From contig WHVA01000191.1 in assembly GCA_015179125.1 (NCBI GenBank), positions 1-64,000 of the forward strand: a stretch of 64,000 nt of DNA, read 5' to 3'. The notes under the pieces are model-generated. The model had not been told where the DNA came from. It made no database searches and was given only the letters and a program-made list of their open reading frames with translations. The stretch's first letter is position 1; each line of letters starts with the position of its first letter. Shown one piece after another: positions 10,159 through 20,859 of this stretch. The position numbers and the translations under genes were made by a program. The stretch is from Gautieria morchelliformis (taxonomy: Eukaryota > Basidiomycota > Agaricomycetes > Gomphales > Gomphaceae).

Positions 10159-11148
10159 GGATGTACAGTACCCTTGTTGGAGTTGTCCCAAAGCTGTCAG
10201 GGGACACCCTGTTTTCCAGTTCCAACACCGCACCAAGTTCTGACTCCATTTCTGACTCTGGTTCTGGTTCCATCTCTGACTCCACTTTTGGAAATGATTC
10301 CGCTTCTGGGAGAACTTCCACCAGTTCTGTTCACTTTGCCAATTCCACTCCACCGTCGCCTCTCCTAGCGCCGCTGTGCCTACTTGCCGACCTTCCCCAA
10401 CGCCCAACTTTTTGACTTCCACTCTTGGAACAGTGTCAGAAGTCAAGTGACTCGCGTAGTATGTGGCATCAAGGGTCAATCGAGGGTCAGGGAGGTCAGG
10501 GGGATGCAGGGTTGATGGTGAGTGCTGAATGTTGTCCTGGCTGCGGAGTGTAGTATAATACGGGCTCGTTGACATTGGGGGTCCTTAGACTTTTCTCTTC
10601 GGATTTCCCCTTGTCAGGTAAGAATCCCCTCTCTTGTATACTCTATTCATTTATACATACTTCAGATTTCCCCTTGTCAGTTGTGTGGTAGAGTGACCTC
10701 CACAGCCAACTAGGGTTGCCCTTACAAAAGCCACACTCTGACAAGTTCCGTCTCATCAATGATCTGAGTGCAGGGCTGCATGCCCCTGTTTCTTGGATTG
10801 CCAGAGACAACTCTTCAGTGCATTTTGACAAACTACAATATTTCAGCTCAATCCTGTGCAATGTCTGCAATCGGTGCAGAAGGCACATGGCTCTTCAAAG
10901 ATAACGTGTCTAGCACATACCAATGGTTGCCTGTCTATCCATTGCGGCAAATCAAGCAGATTGTCATGATAGATGGGCAGTGCCACATTGACCATTGCAT
11001 GGAATTTGTCCACCCAGTGCCATATACATTTGGTGCCTTTTCATGGGCTTGTCATGTGGATCACCATTCACATGAAAGGTATAGACGATATCCTTCATTA
11101 CATGGATGACACCTGGTCACAGGACCTAAACTCATCTCTCTACTGGAT
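10159..11148 (+). pseudogene. DIRS-like reverse transcriptase fragment, copy 1, split by LTR A
   Basis: The pieces flanking the LTR at 10195-10726 join into the RT core of a DIRS/Ngaro-type element: LLPGMY-like residues, then SDKFRLINDLSAGLHAPVSWIARDN, then VSSTYQWLPVYPLRQIKQIVMIDGQCHID and an LHYMDDTWS box (about 11095-11125). The YMDD-like aspartates therefore survive, but the frame is broken several times. The homologous copy is at 21580-22000. The text leaves homology after 'aaactcatctctctac' (about 11143), and the next stretch of RT is found inverted at 11910-12206. Confidence 0.7.
10195..10726 (+). mobile_element. Solo LTR, family A, with AAAGC target duplication
   Basis: The LTR begins TGTCAGGGGACACC and ends GGTTGCCCTTACA. 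AAAGC flanks it at 10190-10194 and 10727-10731. Removing it restores continuity with the second RT copy (21580-21650), which lacks it. Internal features shared with the copy at 54305 include repeated 'cggatttccccttgtcag' boxes and a TATA-like 'gtataatacggg'. It is 532 bp against 472 bp for that copy. Confidence 0.92.
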
Positions 11149-11487
11149 GTATTAAACGATACAGAACACTTACTACTCCCAAGATTGCGCAAGTATTAGG
11201 ATTGTCACCCTGTGAGATTAGCCGGCCATGGAACCAAGCATCACCAGCAGGAGACACGGCATGTGTTGCCAATTCACCATAGAATGCATCCAGGGGCCAG
11301 CGAAACCATCTATCACACAGCTTTATCCAAATATGTTGGCCGGTCTGCCACGAACTAGGCAATTCAAATCCTTCAGAGCCTCCTTCTCTTCCTCCCAATT
11401 TTTGATAAGTGAATGGCATAACACCTGTCAGTTTATTGGGTTCGGGCTTACCTTTTCATCAGGATTTATTTCTTCTACCGTCCAAAG
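11149..11487. other. Unassigned segment before the copia LTR
   Basis: This segment is absent from the second DIRS-RT cassette, so it was introduced here. A 95-codon open frame runs on the minus strand (11419-11132), containing SWQTGQHIWIKLCDRWFRW and DAWFHGRLISQGDNP. It could be an exon of a captured host gene, because 12.7-13.4 kb carries a host-like fragment. I do not recognise it and see no start or splice context that would fix an exon. Confidence 0.25.
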
Positions 11488-11806
11488 TGTTAGGATTATG
11501 TGCAGTAGTCTGAGACAAAGGGAGCTCAGTGAATGGGTGCTTCACTGAGCCTGTGTATATATCCTCCCTGAGACGAAGGGAGCTATACATGGTAATGAGT
11601 CTTCTGCGTCTCGATACACTATGGTACGTACCTCAGTGAACGGGTGCTTCACTGATGTACAACTAACTAATTGTATGATCTATATACCTGCCTTGGTCAT
11701 GCATGGCTGAGGCTACTAATGTTCTCTTAGTCTAATTGTCCGGTCGCTTCTGGCGCGACCCTGCTACCTGCTGCATTCTACGCTTACCAATACCCAAATC
11801 CTAATA
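11488..11806 (-). mobile_element. Solo LTR of copia type with CAAAG target duplication
   Basis: The ends are inverted (TGTTAGGATT at the left, AATCCTAATA at the right) and CAAAG flanks both sides (11483-11487, 11807-11811). The inner 'gggagctcagtgaatgggtg' motif is related in reverse orientation to 'cattcactgagctccttcgt' in the LTR that follows a copia pol end at 16359-16629, so I assign it to a copia family. At 319 bp it is a typical copia LTR size. Confidence 0.8.
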
Positions 11807-11909
11807 CAAAGGTGGCTCTAGAGGACATATCAAAGTTCTATTTTCTGCTGAGTCCGGACCAAGAGGAAGGAAAGCTCTCTCTTGATGGCTCTGCAACCCA
11901 GGCACCTAC

Positions 11910-12206
11910 TGCTGAAGGGTGGGACACAGCGTGGAAAAACATTAAGCAACCAGTTAATCCAATATAATGGGTGGCATTGTGAGACGGTTGTGTTGGTGAA
12001 AGTGCACAATGGAAGCTACTAGGGCAGTCTTGCTGTCAGTGGGAAATGAGATCAACATATCGTGGTGGTCAACATTGAAGCTGATGATATGCAGAGACAT
12101 GCCCAAGGCTTGTTTGGGCTTTTCATGTGCAGACTGATTTCATCCCACAAACTCAAAGGCAGACTTGCTTGGCTGGGTAGAGTTCACCATAAGGCTCATA
12201 GGAGGT
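11910..12206 (-). repeat. Inverted block of the DIRS-like RT cassette
   Basis: Read on the minus strand this block matches 22012-22290 of the second cassette, including 'gcaagtctgcctttgagttt' and 'cattaagcaaccagtta' in reverse. In the second cassette that stretch follows the YMDD box directly and encodes residues of the DIRS type (SLWDEISLPHEKPKQAFG, IIGFNVDP). Here it is flipped relative to its upstream half at 10731-11148. It also contains the unoccupied target of the MITE found at 22267-22955. Confidence 0.7.
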
Positions 12207-12689
12207 ATCATAGGAGCAGTGCGTGTGGCATTTCCTCTAATACAGTCCATTGACATCTCAAATCTAGGATTTTTTTGAGCATGTATATGCGTACTTTGAT
12301 GCAGATCTGAATGGGCCAAAGGTGGCATTTGAGGAGCAGCCTCGTTCTGAGGCATATAGGGACGGTTGGGAATGATAAGAGCAAGATGTGAATGGCAAAT
12401 TTGTGACTTGAGACCTACGTGAAATTACTGCATCATTTCCACCCCTTCTTTTAAAAAGAAATGAGTGATAGAGAACATTCCAGCAGAGATACCCTGTCAT
12501 GGTTGCTCAGCATTGGCATATATTCTGGAAAGGTACAGCAGGACACCTCCAAGTCACAGTTCAGACAGATTGCATTGGATGGAAGAAACATTTTTTAAAA
12601 CATATGCAATTAATTACAAACACCTGACCCATGCCAAGCACAAGGTTTTCGCACCGTAGTCAATGTTGGTAAGGATTTGGAAACTCTCA

Positions 12690-13387
12690 AGAGTGGCTTG
12701 GAAGAACAGGTTTATCAGACAAAAACGAGAGGTATGCACAGTTGCGTTCAGCTGGTTGTATCTGAATTTACATAAATACTATTTCCACCTGCAGATGAGT
12801 GTCACATCCAGCCTGCCCACTTAGCAGGTTGAGGTGCATATGTTATATACAGTCCAACGGACGAAATGCTCCCCCCATCGAAACACGATCAGACTTATCT
12901 CACCTATCACCTCACTCATCCCTCATCTCCTGGCGAAGTCCAGTCTAGTGAGCTGGGGATTCAGCTTTCTTCATCTTTTATTCTTCAAGTTAAGAACCCT
13001 GATGCCCCGTCCACACCTCAAGCAGGACTCAATCCCAAGCAAAGGGTGTCTTATCCGCCTGAAGGGAAGCATGAAGTGTTTGGAGTAGGCATAATGGCAA
13101 AGAAGTTCATGCCTGCAAACCGAACAACTCTGCTCAATTACAAAGGTGCCGAGCTGCTTCTCATTGCAAATAAGAAACAGATAGATATTGGTATAGGTGG
13201 GGACCGAGCTGAAGGTGGGAACCATAATTTAGCAATGTGTGCAGATCCTTATGCGTGTGTGAACAGATTTGGAGAGAACCGCAGGACAGGAGGCAAATGT
13301 CTAGTCGAATGATGAAGCCATGCATGAGCTTCTACTTGATGTGGAGACCTTCCCCCCAGAGACGCTCAATGGTAAATGGATTTAATT
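12690..13387 (+). pseudogene. Fragment of a conserved basidiomycete protein of unknown function
   Basis: The frame 12866-13312 gives YLTYHLTHPSSPGEVQSSELG, SSFILQVKNPDAPSTPQAGL, then a FGVGIMAKKF stretch and YKGAELLLIANKKQ. The frame then shifts, and 13319-13387 gives HELLLDVETFPPETLNGKWI followed by a stop. From memory, the order HLTHPS..G..Q.ELG, SF.LQVKNP.AP, YEGAE.LLI and a closing LHGEW resembles a family of agaricomycete hypothetical proteins; I give this from recall only. It is truncated at the N-terminus and frameshifted. Lying between two displaced transposon blocks, it is probably a captured or stranded gene fragment. Confidence 0.5.
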
Positions 13388-13945
13388 AATGATGAGATTA
13401 TCCCTTTTGGAATATCATGGCTTCATCAAACTGCTTGTACTGCCGTACCGCTGCACGGAAGGCATCTGCAAGCACATAGTATGGCAATGCTCAGCTAGAG
13501 AGCAAGTGGGATCTTAAAAACTGACAGTCAGGTTTTTCTGGAAGATTCCTACACGTACCTGTATATATCCAAAGCTTGGTTGTCTGGAACCTTGGCCAGG
13601 TTGCAAGGGGAGAGCAGTAATATATATGGCCACTAGGATGAAAGAACCTACTTGCAGGAGCCAAAGCATTAATTATCAGTCTTGAACTCCAATGGACAAA
13701 TTCATGAATTGTAAGGTTCGTACTAAATTCCTGGTGAAGCAAATACAGATTGTCACTAGCCAGGGCTGAGTCGCAGGATTCTTCTAATGATGATGTTATT
13801 CACAGAGCTTGGAAGAAAGCTGCAAGAGGGCATGGTGCATAAATGGAAAATAGATCATATTACCATTCAAAAACTCTGTTGTTTAATATCGCGGTTCTAA
13901 ATACACCTTAATGTTGTTGCGATCGGCATCAAAGTAAGCATAAAA
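13388..13945. other. Segment without a recognisable gene
   Basis: Between the host-like fragment and the gypsy chromodomain end there is an 83-codon minus frame (13742-13491) containing FMNLSIG-like and IYYCSPLATWPRF text that I cannot place. The segment is absent from the second cassette. No LTR ends, TIRs or poly(A) tracts are visible. Confidence 0.3.
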
Positions 13946-14778
13946 GTGCTCAAAGAAAGCCTAGAATCACATCTCGTCTCTTCTTATGCCAATATTGCAG
14001 GCAAGACCATTCCAAATGCCATTCTCCACCTTAATCACACTGTCATCTCCAACATGAACTGGCTCACTGCCACAACAAGTGGCCTCTGCCTCCTTGACTC
14101 TGTTATTTGGGGTGCCTCTGACGCAGACTTCATCATTTTTTGCAATGTGTCCCTCAACACAATTGGGTTTTATGTTCCTCAGCTTAACTTATCTTTGTTC
14201 TCACCTGTTCCTCAACTGCCTCCATCTTTACACCTTTCTCACCAATGTTCACACCTCAACCCGAGCGACATCCACACTGCTCACCCATCAAAGAAGCTGG
14301 CACATAGGAGCCTTGGCCCATATGTCATTGAATACCAAGTTGGGTCACAAGCCTATCGCCTTCACCTCCCAAAGTCCTTAAGCTACCTCTACCCTGTCTT
14401 CCCCATCATCAAGCTGACCCCCACTCTGCATGACCCCATTCCTGGCCAGCAACCAGCTCCTCCACCCCCACCTGTCCTTTATGACGGTGAAGAACACTTT
14501 GAGGTCAAACAAGTGCTGGACAGTCAAATGCAAGCAAATCACCTGCAGTTCCTCATCAAGTGGAAGGGGTATGTATGGCTATGAATCAAATTCATGGGAG
14601 AACGAGGGTGATGTCCATGCTCCTGACCTCATAAAACATGATTGCTAGTAAGACACAACTGTTTTTGAATCATTCCATTTTTGACAATATGGCATACCCC
14701 AAAGATAATTTATATGCTGACATGAATGTGTCCCAGGTTTATTCCTGGCCAACAGTAGCATCCATCCAGTGACACCTC
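13946..14778 (+). pseudogene. Ty3/gypsy integrase C-terminus with chromodomain, copy 1
   Basis: The frame 13946-14584 contains HPSKKLAHRSLGPYVIEYQ, SQAYRLHLPKSLSYLYPVF and KLTPTLHDPIPGQ, the GPY/F-type C-terminal part of a chromovirus integrase. YDGEEHFEVKQVLDSQ and LQFLIKWKGY then open a chromodomain. It breaks at 14582, and SNSWENEGDVHAPDLI continues in another frame. The untranslated tail to 14778 is shared with copy 2 (22990-23803). An LTR B sits immediately downstream. The catalytic integrase core is missing. Confidence 0.75.
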
Positions 14779-14783
14779 TTGTT

Positions 14784-15438
14784 TGTTACGACCATTCATT
14801 TCCGACTTCCGACTTTCAGTTCCGCAACACTTTCTGCCCCTCCGATATTTCCAACATTTCACCCATTGTTCTATTCCCTTGTTCTTTCGACTCGATTACT
14901 CGGACCCATCGGACCCACCTCACTGTTCATCAAGGCCATATGTCCGGCCCTCCTTGTGTTTCATTGTCAGATATGTTTTCCCAACCCCTTGTTCTTTGCC
15001 ATTGTTTTACCTTACCCTGAACCCCCCTTGTAGTCCCATTGTTTCCCAATTAGTTAGTTCCCACGCATTGTCTACTCAACTTCCGCTTCCCCTGGAATTT
15101 GCCTAGTACTACCCCATTACCTGTTGTCTCAGCTCTTTGTATAAAAGCCTGTCATGTATGTCTGTTATTCTGCAATCAAATAATCACCTTCGATACTTGA
15201 TTTCTTTCGCTCCATCTCCTGTTCTTAGCACAGCGAGTCTAGCAAGACCTCAGTCTCTCCGCCTTCCGTCTTCTGCCTCAATTCCGCCTCAAGTTCCGAC
15301 TAACCTTCAGTTCAGTACATTCCGCCTTCCGACCCATTTCCAAAATACCTAGGACGATAGTTCATCGGGGGCGCAACCCACAAGTTGAAGCCGCTGTCCT
15401 TTCCAGTTCCGACTTAGCAGAAATCTCGATATGTAACA
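14784..15438 (+). mobile_element. Solo LTR, family B, with TTGTT target duplication
   Basis: The LTR runs from TGTTACGACC to GATATGTAACA with TTGTT at 14779-14783 and 15439-15443. It contains a TATA-like 'tttgtataaaagcctg' near 15136 followed by a pyrimidine-rich start region, consistent with plus orientation. The insertion point lies in the first bases of an older B copy that begins at about 15440 (TGTTACAACC), so a B element jumped into a B LTR. Confidence 0.9.
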
Positions 15439-15443
15439 TTGTT

Positions 15444-16117
15444 ACAACCATGCCACCCAACCATCTCCGCCACCTCCGAAACAGGGCCGCACCACCTCCG
15501 ACTCTATTCTGAAACATCCACATCCCATGACCTCGACCCTTGTTCTTCAACACCCCTTATTGACTCTATTCACTGGCCGCCATGCTTGACGCTTAGCACA
15601 GCAAGATACCATTTCCAATTCATCAGGACTTCTGTTTGTTCCACTGTCTATTAGACTTATGCACCCCTTGTTCTTTTGCCCATTGTTCTTGACTCTACCC
15701 TGCACCCCCTTGTAGTCCCCTTGTCCCATATTAGTTATTTGCTTAGTACTACCCTATTACTTGTTGTCTCAGCTCTTTGTATAAAACCCCCTCATGTATG
15801 CCCTCTAGTCGGAACTGGAAAGGACAACCGCTTCAACTTATATGTTGCGCCCCCAATAAACTACCATCCCAAGTATTTCGGAACGCAGGTCGGAAGTCGG
15901 AAAGTATTGAACTAAACAAGAGTTGGAACTTGAGTTGGAACTGAGTTGGAAGGTGGAAGGCGGAAGTCGGAGGTCTTGCTAAACTTGCTGTGCTAAGAAC
16001 AGGAGATAGAGCGAAGGAAATCAAGTATCAAAGGCGATTATCTGATTGCAGATTAACAGGCATACATGAGAGGCTTTTATACAAAGAACTGAGACAACAT
16101 GTAATGAGGTAGTACTC
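15444..16117. repeat. Two partial LTR B copies, head to head
   Basis: Positions 15444-15800 match the 5' part of LTR B in plus orientation, up to 'cctcatgtatg'. From 15808 the text is the reverse complement of the same family ('tcggaactggaaaggacaac' onward) and stops at about 16117, where a copia fragment begins. The junction is abrupt and has no target duplication, so it looks like a rearrangement or a nested insertion that lost its partner ends. Confidence 0.7.
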
Positions 16118-16353
16118 ACCATACACCTCAACAACGTCTCCACCATCTCCATCACCAAGAATGACAAGTATCATCCGCGCACGAAGCACATTGATATTCA
16201 GTACCACTTCATACACCAGTCGGTATGGGAGAACCTCCTACATGTTGACTATGTACCTACGGCGGATATGGTGGCTGACATGTTGACTAAAGGGCTCCCC
16301 CGGCACAAGGTACTGCACATGAACGCGCTGGTGGGACTGCGTTCTGCTTAAGG
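16118..16353 (+). pseudogene. Ty1/copia RNase H C-terminus
   Basis: The frame translates with HPRTKHIDIQYHFIHQSVWE, then VPTADMVADMLTKGLPRHK and LVGLRSA followed by a stop. The KHIDI.YHFIR and ADMLTK motifs are the signature end of copia polymerases. A purine-rich tract (gggggag) follows immediately and an LTR starts at 16359. Only the last about 75 codons of pol remain; the 5' boundary is the LTR B fragment at 16117. Confidence 0.85.
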
Positions 16354-16358
16354 GGGAG

Positions 16359-16629
16359 TGTAGGGAGTAGAGGGTTGGGGCCGGTAAGTGGAGAACACAG
16401 GGTCGCGTCCGACGCACGGACGCATAGTTAGGTAGCCACAGTCATGCTTGACTGTGGCAGTATATTAGTTGAACGATAGTTAGTTGTACCGTTTCTGTAT
16501 ACCGAGACGTATGATAGCTTATACTTTGTCTATAGCTCCTTCATCTCTAGGTATAGTAGTAATACATGCTCAGTGAATTGTCCATTCACTGAGCTCCTTC
16601 GTCTCTAGTCTACTGCGCCCATACCAACA
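16359..16629 (+). repeat. 3' LTR of the truncated copia element
   Basis: It begins TGTAGGGAG directly after the polypurine tract and probably ends ATACCAACA at 16629. It contains the 'ttcactgagctccttcgtct' block related to the solo LTR at 11488-11806. The right end is inferred from the ACA terminus only, because the 5' partner is missing. Confidence 0.65.
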
Positions 16630-17500
16630 CGCAGTGGTTCCCAGGCAAGAACTATACAGTGGATCCATGAGGATCCATTGGTATTAGCTAATTACTCCAG
16701 TAGTGTGCATTGCCTTAGGGGAAATGCCAGTAAATAGGGTATTTACAGGAGTTCCCCTGACAATTGGAAGTGAGGTGGTGCAAGCGATAGCCCTGACTGC
16801 AGTTTAGTAGTGTATATTACTCTGCCACATTTGCATACATTTTGCTGTCTTTTCTTATCAGGTGTTGCCAAGTGATGGACTGAGACAATTGTCTCAGCTC
16901 CTGTCTTTCCCTATGTCTTGTGATGACTTTGCCGTGATTGGCTGTTATGGTGACCCTTGACATCTGCCTCTCCCACATTTGCATATGTTTTGCAGCCTTT
17001 TCTTATTGGGTCACCCACTGAGTCAATTGTGTCTCTTTGTCTGATTGCCTATGACTGTAAATTGTGCACAGCATTGCCATCAGTTTTGGGCCATTCACAG
17101 ATGTTCACCCTTGACATCACCCTCTGAAATGATATGTTCTGGGTGGGAAGGGAGGGGGGGGAGGGCAGTGACCTTGATGTTTGCTTGCAATCTATATGTT
17201 TTCCCCGGTTCATGTGAGAAGTCAAGGAGGGATGGAGGAGGACAGAACAGGGAAACAGGGAACAGTCTCAGCACATATACAATGTGCAAGGAGATATAAT
17301 GTGATCTATCTCAGTTAGGCCTTGGGATGAATCTATTCTTGTCTCTGGCCCATGCCAAGGCTGCATTGATTGTGCATTTATATATCTGGCCTAGCACTCT
17401 ATGCCAGACATGACGAACTTGATTGACATGATGGATTAGCTAATCAGGATTAAAATTGGGTGCTTCATGTTGAATAACCCCACTAGGTCAGGCTCTCTGG
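16630..17500. other. Intergenic stretch with a diverged tandem duplication
   Basis: I see no coding domain here. A unit of about 150 bp beginning 'cacatttgcatacattttgc' (about 16828) recurs in diverged form at about 16976 ('cacatttgcatatgttttgc'), and both are followed at similar distance by 'acccttgacatc'. A run of 10 G lies near 17153. Confidence 0.4.
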
Positions 17501-18487
17501 TAACAGGGAATCCTTAGACTTGCCTCTTTGGATTTCCCTACTGCTAGTCTGTGTCAGGGGACACCCCCTCTTCCAGTTTTGACACCACCCCAAGTTCTGC
17601 TCATTCTGCTTCCATTTCCACTTCCAGAAGCACTTCTGCCAACTCTGCTCACATCCCCACCTCTGCTCTGCTTCCACCCTTCCGCTTTTGGAACATTGTC
17701 AGAAGTGAAGCAACTCACATAGAAGAAGCCAGTATATACAATAACTCTACTGGTTTGATAGAGCTGATTAGAAGGTATGTTTAAAAATAATATGCATGTA
17801 TAGTATGAAGATATATAACTATTGATGTTTGGACAATAGGTTATACACCTTTTCCTAGGAAAGCTGCAGACTATGAGAAATATTTTTTTAAGATTAAGCA
17901 TGCTTTACAAGTTCTGGCAACTGTCTCAATTGTCATATATTTTATGAAATATAGATAGATTAGCTATATACACATATATATGACAATTACAAACATCTGC
18001 CCATGATATACTACAGCCAGGGTCATGGCTTGCTACTCACCAGTGACCCTGCCCTCCCCTGGCCTGCCCAAACCCTGCCTGACCCTGGATGCCACATACT
18101 ATACAAGCCACATATTACATATTGTGAAACCCAATGTGGGAGCTAGAAAAGATGATGGCTTCAACATATGTGTTGCACCCCTGATGAACTACTGGTCCTA
18201 AGTATTTTGGAAATCAGAAGTGTTGAATGGCATTCAAGTTGGAAGGGTTGGATGTCAGAAGGTGGAACTGATATTGACAAAGGTTCAAGGTTGGAATTGA
18301 AGTTGATGTCAAAGTCAAAGTTGGAAGTCAGAGGTCAAAAGCGAGGGCAGATTCGGAAGATGGAAGGCAGAGCAGAAGACTTAGAGACAGAGAACTTGCA
18401 AGGACTTGCTGTGATAAGAACAGGAGGCTCAAGCGAATGTGGCATGTATCGAAGTCAATTTTCAGATTGCAGAATAGAGTGCATACA
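17501..18487. repeat. Mosaic of LTR A and LTR B fragments with an AT-rich insert
   Basis: LTR A 3'-type sequence ('ccttagacttgcctctttgg', about 17511) runs into a fresh LTR A start (TGTCAGGGGACACC at 17552) that is readable to about 17735. An AT-rich segment with no match in the window follows to about 17990. Reverse-oriented LTR A middle sequence occupies about 18005-18130. Reverse-oriented LTR B ('gatggcttcaaca' to 'gcagaatagagtgcatac') then runs to 18487. No complete element or protein is present. Confidence 0.6.
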
Positions 18488-20812
18488 GGAGGCGTGTAAT
18501 GACTTGATGTATACCAACCTACTAGTAGCAGAAGACTTCATCACTAACAGCATTCAAGGCAAAAGGATACAAGCCTGCAATTAGAACAAGAAACTTGCCA
18601 TGGGAGGTTCTTTGACTGGCCCAAACATGCACATTACGCTCTTCCTCATTTTGATAGCTATGAGACTGTTATTCTATTGTCAATGAAGAAGGGGTGGCAT
18701 TTCAGCTCTTGCATTTGCTGGCTTAGGAACCACACCGAATGAAGGGTAAAATTATGAATGGCCCTCATGAAGCTGCATGACCAAACAACATAATAGACAT
18801 TTCAAGTGAATTCAGATAAGAATTGGACTGGCTATTGCATGCCATATAAGCACAATGCAGGAATTGGATGAATTATCATTTCAGTATAAGAGAATTTAAA
18901 GTTGATAGCATAAGAACTTTACTTAGGCATGCGGCACATGACAAGACATGGAGAGTTGATCTATTGCCCTTGTCCAATAGTGGCTAGTCCTTTACATATT
19001 TAGATGCAATGTCTGGCTGAGCTTCATCTGCAACCCAATTTTTATCCCCCTGGCCTCTCAAGAAAGCCTCAGCTGTTAGAGAAGGGGGTTCTGTCATTCA
19101 TAAAGTCTATGTACTACAAGATAAGAACTTATATATATTATATTTTACAAACCTACTATTTCTAATATATAAGAATATTATAATATTAGATTTATGGAAC
19201 AACACTAATACATATAAAACTTCTGTATGAGTATGTTCGTCTCGGTTGAAAGATATAGATGATGGTTATACATGGGGAAGAGTTGTACACAGATCAGACA
19301 AGGTATGTATGGTCACATACTTGGCCTAAGTTATAATGATTTGATTATTTAATTAGGTTCTTTGGGGAGAAAACTATTTCATATGGACATCACATCAGCT
19401 TGCCTTAGAGATGGAACAAGGCACATTCTCACTGGAATGCAAGTCATGACCATCATGGAACAAGTATGAACAGAATTGCACTACTTCGCCCAGCTACATT
19501 CAAGACTTTTGCAAAGAAAGCTCCAGATGATGTACAATGGACACTTGTCCATGTTATCCCCCATTTGGTGACAATGGCTGCAAGGGCAGCCTCAAGGGCC
19601 TAAGAATTCTGATGTATTTTGCTAAGGAGTTGACGAAATACACATTTCATTGAATTTATATCTTTTGTACCGTGAATATATACACTGCAGTTGGTCACAA
19701 CATCATCAGAGGTCCTTGGCTAAAGTGAATGGCAGCACTTAGAATACATAAAAGGAGCATATAGTATATATAATATGTATATATAATACAATATGTATGA
19801 GAGAGTATTAAAAGGCGATAGAAATACAAATATACAGGAATTCTTGGCAGAGCCACCACTGGAGGGACAAAAGAAGAATTGTTTATTTCCCTACAACAAA
19901 ATTGCCATATACTCTCACCCTTTTCTGGTCTATAATCTGAGGAAAAATTGGGTGAAACTACATGTAATATAAAGTTGCAAGCATCTGCCCCTGTTCCATT
20001 TCCAGTTCTGACCCAGTTCCAAGTTCTGCTTCCACTTCTGGGAGCACTTCCACTAGTCCTGCTCACTTCACCAACTCCACTACATCTTCCACTTTTGTAA
20101 CAATGTCAGTGTTGGGTGCATATGTGCACCAGGCTTCAAACCTAACATTTCTGTTGTTTTTTCTTTCGATTTTGACCTGAAACTATGCTGACATTCATTC
20201 TATGTCTTTCACAATTTCCCTTGATTTTTTCGAGGCTGTATTACTACTTCTTTTCATGTTCTGTCCAACCGACCCTTTATGGGTGGTTGTGGACAAGTTT
20301 CCTTTTTGAGCTGTGGCCGTTCACTAACGCGCTACGTTCTATGGGTGCTTAGCATGGCACACCATTGCCTGAAGGGTGCTTAAGTGCCGGAACTTCGTAT
20401 ATGCGAGTGAAACAAGCCCATGGGCAGCCTCCCCTCCTCAGTGTTAACTATCACTGAGGAGGTGAGTTTAATACTGTACTTTCATAGTATTTAACTGAAA
20501 AACCATGTAGAACATTAAATAGGTAGCTTTCCTTTATATTATGAGTGTTGACTATCACTGAGGAGAACATTAAATAGTTTATTAATCTCCTGCAAGTCCC
20601 ATCGTTCGTATCTGGCATATAACTTCCTACTTTCCCAAACCGAGTTACTACAGTCAGAAGTCAAGCAGCTCATGTGGTACATAACATCCAGGGTCGATCA
20701 AGGGTTGGGGAGGCCAGGGCAGGGCAGGGTTCATGGTGAGTGCAGGGTGATGCCCCTGGCCAGTGGCTGCAGACCAGCATAGTATGATACAGGCTTGCTT
20801 GCAGTGAGGTGT
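18488..20812 (-). repeat. Right arm of the large inverted repeat (partner 7782-10158)
   Basis: This is the reverse complement of 7782-10158 in order, apart from the LTR E insertion (20110-20652) and the absence of the 544-bp segment present at 8997-9540. The outer end stops at about 20810, where a short LTR C start (TGTCAAGATTGG) follows. The inner end abuts LTR B sequence. The AT-rich tract at about 19740-19830 mirrors 8228-8350. Confidence 0.75.
20110..20652 (+). mobile_element. Solo LTR, family E, with GTCAG target duplication
   Basis: It begins TGTTGGGTGC and ends GAGTTACTACA, with GTCAG at 20105-20109 and 20653-20657. Removing it restores the LTR A text 'acaatgtcagaagtcaag'. It carries a short stem GGTGCA/TGCACC near its start and a repeated 'ttgactatcactgaggag' motif. 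It is the only copy of this family in the window, and strand is assigned arbitrarily. Confidence 0.88.
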
Positions 20813-20859
20813 CAAGATTGGATTTAGGCATTAATATCATATATTAGTGCCCTATCTGC

